Assembly (NCBI GenBank): GCA_015501075.1 | Contig: JADNYJ010000377.1 | Coordinates: 1 to 31,170 of the forward strand | Direction of reading: 5' to 3' | DNA from: Gymnopilus junonius | Lineage: Eukaryota > Basidiomycota > Agaricomycetes > Agaricales > Galerinaceae | DNA: 31,170 bases | Part shown: positions 21,708-31,170 of the stretch, piece after piece | How the letters are laid out: every line of letters begins with the position of its first letter | Position numbering within the stretch: the first letter of the stretch is position 1 | The notes under the pieces: generated by a model | Database searches by the model: none | Seen by the model: only the letters and a program-made list of their open reading frames with translations | Told to the model about the DNA's origin: nothing | Translations under genes and position numbers: made by a program

Positions 21708-24162
21708 CGTCCGTTGGAGGGAGAGGGTGATGTAAGCTGAGGAGAAGTTCTATTTTTTTTGAGGGGAGAGAAGAAAGAAGATGAACTATATGTATTGGCC
21801 CGAGAGAGCACGCACACACACTCTGCCTCTTTGCTTGCTCGGCTTGGCATTAAACTTTTGACTGGTCCATCTGGGCAAGCAGGTTTTTTAGCGCGGGCTT
21901 GGCTTTTGCTGCGCTTTTCTCGGCGGGAAGCTGGTTTTTTTTGGACTGCAGTGCGAGATTTTATATTCAATATCTTTGGACACGAGGATGAGCATGGGCA
22001 TAGTCCCAAGTCGGAGTGGGCTGTGAAAGGAGACGACACACCAGCGGTCCTCGACCGCTCAAATTCCACTACTTCCACCACCGCTCTTGTCGTTCTTTAT
22101 CGCCACTCCCCATCTCGAGTTTTATCTCATCCCCCGGCCGGTGCTAAAACACATGGACCGTCGTCGATCTGGCGATTCGGATAGGTGATTTGCAACTTTA
22201 CCCCGCCAACGTCATTCGTCATTTATCATCGACCATCGACATCGGAGATCGGGACATGTGTTCGGATGTAGAAATTTGCTTCCGTCCGAGGGCTCGGTTT
22301 CCTTGATTCAGATGTGTGCCTTGGGACCTATATGTACCTTCACGATTGCCAAGTTCTGCCGTCCGACGTTCCAACGTTGTCGTCCTTCCCTTCCTTTTTC
22401 CTTCAATTTTTTTTCTCGTTATTGCGACTGGTTGTATCATATCAGATCTTATCACTAGTGAGATCCTTCTTTTCAAAATGATTCGCTCCTGCTGATGATG
22501 ATTTCATTCAGATTCACTTCCACCACACTTGCTCGGTTCTCTGCTGCTGCTGCTTCCTCTGCCCCTTCCAAATCCCAACACGTTATTTATTCCAAATCCA
22601 CTTCATCATCATCAAGTACAGTAACATATAGAGCCACGCCACCAATCAACCAACCAAGTTCCGACCCATCATTGACTGTTATCGTTATCGTTGTTCGTTT
22701 TAGATAGAGCCCTAGCCTGGGTTAACTTTGGGTGTGTTTGCTTTCTTTTTGCTTGATGAGCCGGGGTTGTGCGCTAACAGATTTTCTTTTTGTGTTCAGG
22801 GACTTGACGAACCTCGAGTTAATCTGGTGCGTTGCTTCATCCTCCTCATCCATTTACCGTGACCCCCATCCACTGCATTATAAAACGTAGTTGGATGCAT
22901 GTGGGGTCTTTTCCCCCTCCTTCCTGTTCCTCTTTTTATTTTGGGCTTGTTGGACGTTTGATTCATTCACATGGTATAATACCCTTTTCCCTTTTCACTA
23001 TTCTCATTTGTGTATCTCTGGCAGTTAAGATTAAAGAGTTTCGTCTTTCTTTCCCTCTTCCCTTTCTGTATCCATCCATCTCCCACTTTTCTTGTTCGAC
23101 ACATGATACCTTTGGATTTTTTCACCCACCACTGCCATTCCTTCCTTCTTTCTTTTTTTCGATTTCAAGTTTTCAGTGTCCTATCCACGATCACGAATAT
23201 CCAAGAACGTTTATTGGTGACAACCCAACAACTCAATATTCCCTTCTCGCCTATCATACTTTTTTTTTCTCCATTCTCTTTTTTGCCACCAGTAACCAAC
23301 TCTCCACTCGTCTGCTACTATAAATACCTCTTTTTCAATTCCACTTCCCATCTTCCGGTCCTTCCCACATCTCCTTTTTTTTCACCCTATATTTGTACAT
23401 GGTCGACCGTCTGTAGCTGCATTGGTTTGGTGTTAATTATTATAAGATTAGCAAATGATATTCCATTTCCCCACCGTCCCACCGCGGCCGGTCTCACTCG
23501 TCATTTCTTCCAAGCTCCAATTGAATTTCTGAATCTTCCGACTCCGAGGACCGAAAGTCGTTACTTGTAAATAGGCCCACGTGATCATCGCTGAGCAATT
23601 GAGTTCAGAAACGCATTCGAAACGCAGCTGATTTCCATCGTGGGCATTGCAAGTGCTTGCGCAATCCCTGGAGCTTATTTCTACCTCGAGTTCATTTATA
23701 ACGAAGCCCAAGTGTCTTTCTATTTGGTCTCTGTCAGAAAGAGCTGAGGTACCGTGTGCGGCCGAAAAGATTACAAATTTATTCAAGTGGGTCTCTAAGG
23801 CAGATCACGCACCCCCCTCTTCACACAAAAAAAAGTCTTATCAATCTATTAGTATTTATCATCAAGTGAGCTCGTATAAATACGCAAGGCGGCGTGCTGA
23901 TATCGCCTTTTCTCTTTAGACCTGGCTTTCCGCGCTCTTAGACCCCTCAACGCCTCCGTTTCACGGTCGATAGCGCTAGCCACCACTCGGTCGTTGTGCT
24001 CGAGCACGAAGAGAATATCCAAGATTCCCTCGCGGTCTTCTGCTAATTTTCGTCTTTCGCAGGTGACTGAGCATATTTTATTTGTGTCGTCGATGAAGTT
24101 AATAACGGTGCGATCGATTTCTGTAGGTCTATAGAGCTTTTAATACGTCCACGAGCAACGCC
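21708..24162. other. Gene-free stretch between the Ser-rich gene and glutathione reductase
   Basis: About 2.45 kb. Frames at 21759-22184 and 22495-22707 (+) are Ser/Thr-rich without recognisable motifs. From about 22820 to 23420 the plus strand is strongly pyrimidine-rich, which makes long Phe/Ser/Pro frames (for example 22832-23323) by composition alone. The 3' part presumably holds the glutathione reductase promoter, but I see no clear TATA element. Confidence 0.5.
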
Positions 24163-25921
24163 ATGCCTCCGATTTACGGAAAGCCGACAGCTGATAAGTA
24201 CGATTATGTCGTCATTGGCGGTGGAAGTGGTGGATCTGGGACAGCTGTGAGTTCTTCCTTTTATCATTATTGGAAGCATGGGAATCCTCATCGAGATGTG
24301 CGTTAGAGGAGAGCTGCTTCATATGGGAAGAAGGTCGCTGTAGTGGAAGTGACGAATGCGCTAGGAGGGACTTGTGTCAATGTTGGTATGTAAATAATAT
24401 TTGCATTCTCTAAGATCTAGCGCAAATTGACTTTTTATTCCCTCGTAATGTAGGATGTGTCCCCAAAAAGGCGAGTGGTCCAAGTACATATGTCGCTATA
24501 CGATTGACCTAACCTGCCCTTTAGATCATGTGGCACGCAGCCGATCTTCAAGATAGGATCTCTGAACACGCCCCTGGGTACAAATTCACCGGTGTCGAAA
24601 ACACCAAATTCAACTGGAAAGAATTCAAGCCTCAGAGAGACGCATACATTCGGCGTCTCAACTCGATTTACGCCAACAATTTCGATCGCGAGGGCGTCGA
24701 GCACCACCAAGGATACGGCAAGCTCCTCTCCAAGAACGAGATAGAAGTGACGCGTCCTGATGGCGAAAAATACGTTTTGAAGGCCGATAATATCTGTATT
24801 GCTGTTGGTGGAACACCTTCTATTCCTTCGGACGAGCAGATCCCTGGAGCGTCTTTGGGCATTGATTCTGATGGCTTCTTTGACCTTGAAGATCAGCCAA
24901 AACGTGTTGTCATCGTCGGTGCGGGGTATATCGCCGTTGAGTTTGCTGGAATATTCAACGCACTGGGCTCTGAGACACACTTACTCATCCGACATGACTA
25001 TGTTCTGCGTACCTTTGACCCAACGCTGCAAGAGACTTTGACGCCATGGTTGGAGCACACTGGTGTCGACCTCCACAAGCAAACCCATGTCACCCGTGTT
25101 GAGGGCGAGAAAGGCGGTCCATTGACCGTGCACACCGACAAAGGGGACAAGATCGAAACTGATGTGCTCCTCTGGGCTATTGGCCGTCACGCGCTCACTA
25201 AAGGGATGCAACTTGAGGAACAGGGCATCAAGCTGGACAAGAAGGGCGATGTCGTTGTGGATGAATACCAGAACTCGACGGTACCCGGAATCACGGCCAT
25301 TGGAGATGTGCAGGGCAAGTGGTTGCTGACGCCTGTAGCTATCGCTGCAGGAAGAAGGCTGTCCAATCGTCTTTTTGGCCCCGAAAAGTTCAAGAACGAT
25401 AAGCTTTCTTATGAGGATATCCCATCTGTTGTGTTCTCGTAAGATTTTTTCTTCTGATAGCTTGTTATTTGTTGATAGCATCTCTCTAGGCATCCGCCCA
25501 TCGGGACAGTGGGTCTAACTGAACCTGAGGCCAGAAAGAAGTACGGTGACGATGCTATTAAAATTTGTAAGCCTGATCAACATTTCTTTCAACAAAAGGC
25601 TGAGTTTACCTCAAATAGACAAATCGTCGTTCCGCTCTCTCTACTTCTCCCAGGTAGAGGAAGAACACAAGGAGCCAACGGTCTTCAAGCTGGTTTGCGC
25701 CGGACCGGAGGAACGTGTCGTCGGCGTCCACCTCATCGGTGCTGGTAGCGATGAAATACTGCAAGGCTTTGCGGTGGCTGTCAAGATGGGCGCTAGAAAA
25801 CAGGATTTAGATGATACTGTTGCTATTCATCCTACATCTGCTGAAGGTGAGTACATAGCCTATTTTTGGTTGTCGGGTTGGATGTTTACGCGCCTCTCTA
25901 GAACTGGTCACTATGCGGTAG
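24163..25921 (+). CDS. Glutathione reductase (NADPH)
   Basis: Reduces glutathione disulfide to GSH with NADPH and FAD, keeping the thiol pool reduced. Seven exons give an intact 472-residue protein, normal for the family: 24163-24246, 24307-24385, 24454-24470, 24525-25438, 25490-25566, 25619-25846, 25902-25921. YDYVVIGGGSGGSGTARRA is the FAD-binding Rossmann motif. GGTCVNVGCVPKK holds the redox pair Cys51/Cys56. VVIVGAGYIAVEFAGI is the NADPH-binding motif, followed by the Arg-bearing IRHDYVLRTFD that favours NADPH. TAIGDVQGKWLLTPVAIAAG is the second FAD motif. The C terminus HPTSAEELVTMR carries the catalytic His-Glu of the partner subunit. Exon 3 is only 17 nt, and its downstream intron uses a GC donor. 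There is no in-frame extension for a mitochondrial presequence; an in-frame TAG lies at 24132-24134, so the product is probably cytosolic. Confidence 0.95.
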
Positions 25922-28776
25922 AGTTGTTGGTGACTTCGATGCGTTGGAAGAAGTGATTTGAATTAATGGACAAGGAGAAGTTACTTGGATAAAGAAAGTA
26001 TAAAGTAGACTTGAAATAATTGTATTTCCCCACCTCAATGGACTGAAAATTTCTGGATGAATTCTCTTTTTATTTTACTATTTAGAATGAGACTAGAGGG
26101 TTTCTCAAGTGATGATAATTGGTGTACATGAAACGACAGATCGGCACGCAAAACGTACAATGGCTAGAGTCTGCAATGTAGTGTACAGGTACTTCATGGA
26201 GCGCTTCACGGTCTGGACAAGTAGCAGCAGGCATTCTGGTTGTAGATGCCTGTGATAAGATGGATAGACCCACAGTTTAAATACATACTATCCTGTACAT
26301 GCCACACTTCGTCCTGCAAGCTTGGGAAAGATTATGGACTTCTAAATTGCCTCCATTCAGATTCATCGATTTCATGTCTTCTTTCGATCGAAATGGCGCA
26401 GTGCAGTCTATATCGATCGATTGGGCTTGGCCATGGGCTAGATGCGTTCAATCACCGACGCAGAGCCCTCGATGTGGGAATTCCAAGGGAGTTCCCTTGC
26501 GTGGCGATCGGCAGCTTGAACTCGAGGTTGACATCAGATGAGAGTTCCCATGAGACGTATTTGTAAAATTTGAGATATGACTACAGCTAGAGTTTGATTG
26601 TGTCTCCTCGGTGCCGTTATACTGCCCAAAGGTTGACGGCCAGTTATGCCTAGATATCTTGGCATGGAGAAAGAGAGACGTAAAAGGCTGCAAGATGAAA
26701 GTTACCAGAAATAAACCTAGCCCAGCGGCCAAGGTGCCAAGACGCGCTGAACGGCCAACTTTCGTAAACACATATATAGTTGCACATCATCAGTTTAAAC
26801 TTGACTAAAAACTTTGCAACGGAGGTACGCACCCTAGGGCATCCTTCTGAGATGTAAAGTGTGAATTTACAAAAGAAAGAATTCTTTCTGGATATCTTCG
26901 AGTTGAGGCTACCTCGAGTTGTCCCCGTGCCACCCCATGTACTGCAGACACAAATTTATACGTTGAGGGATTTCGCGATTCGCCCAAAGTCAGCTTGTCT
27001 CAGCGAATAATCCGAAATGAAATCATAGGGTACACCACCTGCAGAGGGGTCTGGGCGACAAGGACAGCAGGTTTTAAAAGAATAGGAGTCCATGTTCACG
27101 GCGAGCGATGTCGGAGAAGCAGATTGGGGGCACGAAATTTGCATTTTTACTGTGTACAAATATATTGCTTTTGCTCATTAGAAAAATGACGATTCCACGT
27201 TTGCCAGATCAGTTGAAAGAAACATCGCTTAGCCTTTTAGTAGACAGCGGGGTCGTGTGACTTTGCCTCTCGACGAAGAGCGAAAAGCCCTCATACTGGA
27301 GAGGGTGTGGGTGATGCAATTGCTAGATCTTGATGAGTAATTATGGAGGAGGAAGGGTTACCAGAGACAGAGGAAAGAGAGGGACCTGGGACACCGCGCC
27401 ATTTTGGCCCTTTTTCCTCTGTATGTCGTGTACACGTTTGGTTTGCGTCTGGGCACAAACCTTCGCCTTGACTTGAGATAAAGATAGCCTGATAATTATA
27501 AGGGATCGGATGGAAAGCAATAAACAATGACGCCTTCCTCTTCGCCTTGCTTTTTTTAAGTTTAGGAGACGAAGGAAGGCAGGATTCAATTGTGTGCGGG
27601 GCGCAGGCTATATCGATCAAGGTGGGGGAGATGGATGATACGGGGCATCACTACACCCCGTGCAGTGTAAGTTCACAGTATGGGGTTCGACCTTTGAGCC
27701 CCCTTGCTCAAGGTACCCTGGTTTCTGCGGTCTTCTGCTAGACTTCTGGGCCTCTTGATAATTATAGCCCATCGAAAGCAGAGAAGCTCACCCAGGTATA
27801 AGGACATAGAGCGATATGCCGCCTCACACGAGGCTTTTCAAAGTCTATATCGATAGATAACAGGACTGATTAGTATCTGAAAACAAGAGACTAAGGTTAC
27901 CGGACTTTTCGTTCCGTTGAAAGCGCACTTGTTCTTGAGAAAGGTGTTGTTCAATGTTCAGGTCACCCAGGTGCCAAGGAAATCCGCAGAAGAGGAGATG
28001 AAAATAAGTTTGGTCGACAGCCCGACTTTTGGAGATGTCATACCCCTATGTTCGCGGCGTTTTCCCGCTTGCGAACAGCATATTAAAGCCTTCTCATTTC
28101 TCATCGAAGAACCTACAGGTGGTGTCGTGAATGACGGGACTAAGATTGATGAGTGACTGACTTACATAAGTCCTCAATAATCTTATCAAGATCAATTCAT
28201 GTCATGAGGCAAACTTCGACTCGGACAAGAAAAACAATGAGATGAATGAGTTGAAGATGCTCATATTCTTGGAAGTGACGGCATGCGGGAAACGGAGATC
28301 ATTATACATTCAAGCTCGAAATACAAAAGGATGGCAGACGTTAGGGAAAGAAAATCATCCAAACCCACATCCAGACTTCGTGGCCAGGAATCATCTACAA
28401 CATAGAAATGAGTCTAGAAGACGCAGAGACCATAGTGGAAACTGACCTAGTATCGATAACGAAGAATGTCCAACGGCATGCAGAAGCATGCGATTGAAAG
28501 ATCTTTGATCAGCAGCACCTCCACAACCTTTTTTCTCCAGCCCCATAGCAAAATAAACGCAATGCTGCAGCAAAGTCCACATCCTAACCTGCGTTCCGGG
28601 AAGAACTCTCAGAAATTCACTACTTCCACCATAATCAAACATGCGACGATCTTCTTTCACGCCGTCATCGATAATAAATTGTCATCACCACAACCTGACA
28701 ACACCTCCCTTCCCCTACCATCCGCCCCGCCCGTCGTACCCTGGATGGACGGGGCTCCGAAGAGCCAGCAGAAACG
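25922..28776. other. Gene-free stretch between glutathione reductase and eRF1
   Basis: About 2.85 kb with no recognised gene on either strand. A minus-strand frame at 26448-26771 has one hydrophobic stretch but no family likeness. A plus-strand frame at 27917-28156 contains ISLVDSPTFGDVI, faintly like a septin G3 motif, but nothing else of a GTPase surrounds it. The 10-mer CTATATCGAT occurs three times (26408, 27608, 27845). Confidence 0.45.
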
Positions 28777-30396
28777 TCAAATACCACCGTCCTCGTCGTC
28801 GGAGTAGAACTCATCCTCGTCATCATCGTCGGCCGATGCGAGGTTTGTGAAGTCGACCTTGTAGCGTAAAAGACCGCCAATACCACCGAATCCCTTGACG
28901 AATTGTGCACCTTCTTGAGAGCGGTTGGTCACGAATTCCAAGTTAGCACCGAATTCCTTGTATTTCTCAGCGAACCATTCGAGCAGGGACTGAGGCTCGA
29001 CGACTTGCTCCATTTCTGCGCCAGTAGATTTGTCCGTGAATCTGTCGCGTTCTTTTTTCTTGCTCTTTGTTGACGTGGATGATGATCTCCTCTGCAAAGG
29101 ATTTTCTCAGTATAGTCGGGGAGAAACATGTAGATGACAGAGGCTCACCTCCGGCAGCATTTCGTAGGACGTAACGAGTAATATCCAAATTCTCCCAAAC
29201 GATCAAGGTCTCCACGGCACCGAGCTCAAGGGCCTTAAGAGTATCGTCGATACCGAAGCAATATCTGCCGGTATCCTGACTGATTTCATCGAAGTACTTT
29301 TGGATAAGTCTCTTCTCTTGGACGAACTTGACGTTAGCCAGCGACTCGGAAGCTAATTCAATGGCCTGAATGCGATGGTGTAAATTGCCACATTACCAAT
29401 ATTGCTGTATAGAAAAAATCAGCATACCTGATTGAAACCATTTTCACCACCGTAACTGACATCAACCACTTTGATGATTTTTGCAGCAAGTCTCTGATCG
29501 AACATGTCGCTCTGACTGAGTTCTGTCTTGAAGTCGGCACTTCCAGCCAGAACCAATCCAGTGACGTTGACCTTGTCGTTAGTAATGAAGTGCTGGACGG
29601 CAAGTTCTGCGACTTTTCGAACGTAGTTGTGTCGTTTTTCATCTCGAAGACGCGAGAAACGGAGGGCAGATTGACCACCACGACCATGTTTCTTTGGAAG
29701 GTCGACAGTGAATTTGTGCATAACTTCACGAGTGTTTCCTGCAAGAACGCCGAATAGAGTGCCATTACCATCCATTACAATGAATCCGAAGCGAGAATCA
29801 GATTCTAGAAGCTCGGAAAGAGCCTCGGTGTGGAATTTGTTATCGCAAAGGTAAAGAGACCTATTCGACAGTTAAAAATGGTGTGATCGGAAAACAGCAG
29901 AAGACCCGCACGTATTGATGGGCTTATGAGGCTCAAAATCAAATGAAACTTTTTTCTCCTTCCCTTCGTCTGTCAGGATAGTTCCCACAAAAAGCACGAG
30001 GCCGTTTGGCGGGACTCGATTGTACAGTTTCAAGCGCTGTTGGGTACTGGTAATAGCAGCAAGCACAGAGAGACGGTTGACTCGAGATTTAATGTTGGAA
30101 GCTGTTCCATATTCTTGGGTTAACATGGCTGAGGCCCTTGAAACTTGATCCTACATAGCGCAACAAATTAGCAATAAACGAGAAAAATGGAGTTCGATCG
30201 AAATGTACCTTGGGCGGTATGATGAGACTGATCATGGAAGTGCCAGCTCTGCGAAATAAAATAAAATCAGAATAACGACCGATGTCCCAGGCGATGTGAA
30301 GATGTCGTTCGCTCACCCTCTGGCAGAGTCAAGGCTCTTGATGAGTTTCTTGACCTTCCACATCTGGATATTCTGCTCCGCGATATCCTGACTCAT
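28777..30396 (-). CDS. SUP45: Eukaryotic peptide chain release factor subunit 1 (eRF1), one frame break
   Basis: Recognises all three stop codons in the ribosomal A site and triggers peptide release together with eRF3. Read on the minus strand, six exons: 30396-30317, 30248-30209, 30150-29912, 29860-29428, 29365-29149, 29091-28777. The start is [19 protein letters not shown]. Codon-recognition motifs are TASNIKS (residues 56-62) and YLCDNKF (123-129). The peptidyl-hydrolysis loop [10 protein letters not shown] puts GGQ at 181-183, matching the family positions within two residues. [33 protein letters not shown] and an acidic tail ([14 protein letters not shown]) complete domain 3. Exon 6 is one base too long: a T6 run at 29053-29058 (A6 on the coding strand) shifts the frame after NKEQEK, where T5 would continue [14 protein letters not shown]. 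Corrected length is 440 residues. Since eRF1 is essential, sequence error is the likeliest cause. Confidence 0.94.
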
Positions 30397-30585
30397 CTTG
30401 GGTAACGACGTATGCGCTTCCTAGGGAATACCAGGAGAACACAGTCGGGGGATAGAGGGCGAAGAGGAACGAGATCGATTTTCAAGAAACGAGGCTTTTG
30501 CTTTTCTGTGTTTGCGCTTGTATCACTAATCTCCAATTTTAATTTTAACTTCTGATCTCGGGGATAACTTAGACGACCACTACGC
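30397..30585. promoter_or_regulatory. Shared head-to-head promoter region of eRF1 and Pop7-like genes
   Basis: Only 189 bp separate the two divergent start codons, so both promoters and 5' leaders must lie here or overlap the neighbouring gene. The interval has a T/A-rich segment (TCTCCAATTTTAATTTTAAC near 30531-30550) but no clear TATA box. Confidence 0.55.
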
Positions 30586-31170
30586 ATGGCCTCTTCAAGT
30601 TCAAAAAACGAAAACATGACTCGGTTGAGGAAGTTCAGGACCCGAAGCGAGTTAAACTGGCTTCTACATCAGTTCCGAATATACATGTGCCACCACCAAC
30701 AGTCACTTCTTCGGCACTCAATACTCAAGCAACAGACAGCCATCAAAATGAAAAGGCTGGCGATGTAATACAGGAGAAAAAGCGCACACGGATACATAAG
30801 CTGATGCCTCCGAGACCATTCCCGACGGTTCCGACCTCGGTATCAGCAACGGGGCCGCGTTCCAGTCACCGAGAAGGCAAGAACATGATATGTTTGACTC
30901 GAAAAACGTCACTAGGTCACTACATGCGGCGGTGTAAGGATGTCATCATTGTAGATGGGTATGTTTGTTCAAACGCGTCGCATCTCTTTCTCGCGGATTG
31001 ACTTCTTTGTCTATGAAGGTACAAGGCCCTTCACCTCAGTGCCATGGGTGCTGCCATACCTCTTCTGACCCAGCTCGTCTGCGCACTTCCGCCAATCCTA
31101 CCCTTCTCTCCAGACGAGATAAACCACTGAAATCACAACGGGTACTGTGGAAGTCCAAGATGAAGTTATA
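30586..31170 (+). CDS. POP7: Pop7/Rpp20-like RNase P/MRP protein subunit, partial, two frame breaks
   Basis: Subunit of nuclear RNase P and RNase MRP, which process tRNA and rRNA precursors; Pop7/Rpp20 has an Alba fold and binds the RNA with Pop6/Rpp25. The ATG at 30586 starts MASSSSK. The A run at 30603-30608 seems one base short: with A7 the frame would give a basic, nuclear-signal-like KKRKHDSVEE segment followed by VQDPKRVKLAS. The conserved core is LTRKTSLGHYMRRCKDVIIVDG, then a 60-nt intron (30959-31018), then YKALHLSAMGAAIPLLTQL and CALPPILPFSPDEI. An in-frame TGA follows at 31128-31130. Dropping one C at 31124-31125 instead gives TEITTGTVEVQDEV, the expected family continuation to the window edge. 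The window ends inside the gene. Family call rests on the Alba-like core and is fairly firm. Confidence 0.78.

Noticed and set aside
21278..22081. 267-residue minus-strand frame rich in Ser
   Set aside because: Mostly antisense to the acidic and His-rich C-terminal region of the plus-strand gene; the poly-Ser comes from reversed Glu/Asp codons and no motif is seen.
22832..23570. Long plus-strand frames rich in Phe, Ser and Pro
   Set aside because: The DNA is a pyrimidine-rich tract, which produces such frames by composition in two frames at once; no family motif or splice pattern.
8086..25921. Oxidative-stress gene cluster (catalase and glutathione reductase)
   Set aside because: The genes are about 13 kb apart with an unrelated gene and long empty DNA between them, so no cluster is supported.
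27917..28156. Possible septin-like fragment (SLVDSPTFGDVI)
   Set aside because: Only one short G3-like match; no P-loop upstream and no septin unique element downstream, so chance resemblance is likely.

Overview
The window reads as nuclear DNA of a filamentous basidiomycete, most likely a mushroom-forming Agaricomycete. The genes are broken by many short introns of about 45-70 nt with GT-AG ends (two GC-AG). Exons can be as short as 12 nt, and the proteins match fungal families. I see no prokaryotic operons, CRISPR, IS elements or convincing tRNA/rRNA genes. All family calls come from reading conserved motifs by eye, not from database searches.

Layout. 170-1969 (+): a PI-PLC X-domain-like phosphodiesterase with at least four reading-frame breaks. 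2872-3454 (+): an intact five-exon MIF/tautomerase-like protein. 3734-5151 (+): an F-box-like protein with one break. 6016-7829 (+): an intact 13-exon secreted, probably GPI-anchored GH16 beta-glucanase. 8086-10726 (+): a large-subunit catalase with a C-terminal DJ-1/PfpI-like domain and one break. 10727-19449 is about 8.7 kb without a gene I can support; it holds repeats, inverted repeats and CRE-like sites. 19450-21707 (+): a Ser/Pro-rich, probably disordered protein of unknown function with one break. 24163-25921 (+): an intact seven-exon glutathione reductase. 25922-28776: no supported gene. 28777-30396 (-): translation release factor eRF1 with one break. 30586 to the window end (+): a Pop7/Rpp20-like RNase P/MRP subunit, cut by the window edge and broken twice, diverging from eRF1 across 189 bp.

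Functionally these look like ordinary chromosomal neighbours. Catalase and glutathione reductase both serve peroxide/redox defence but lie about 13 kb apart with no sign of joint control. eRF1 and Pop7 share a head-to-head promoter region. I did not find a convincing new multi-gene system.

The strongest window-wide signal is a pattern of single-base gains or losses, several in short homopolymers. They break the frames of six of the nine genes, including two (eRF1 and Pop7) whose orthologues are essential. In each case the protein similarity carries straight on in another frame, so uncorrected indels in the sequence are the simplest explanation. True gene decay remains possible, above all for the PI-PLC. 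The most interesting non-coding signals are a diverged 345-bp tandem duplication whose two copies keep an identical 11-bp inverted repeat, and an exact 23-nt repeat spaced exactly 480 bp apart.
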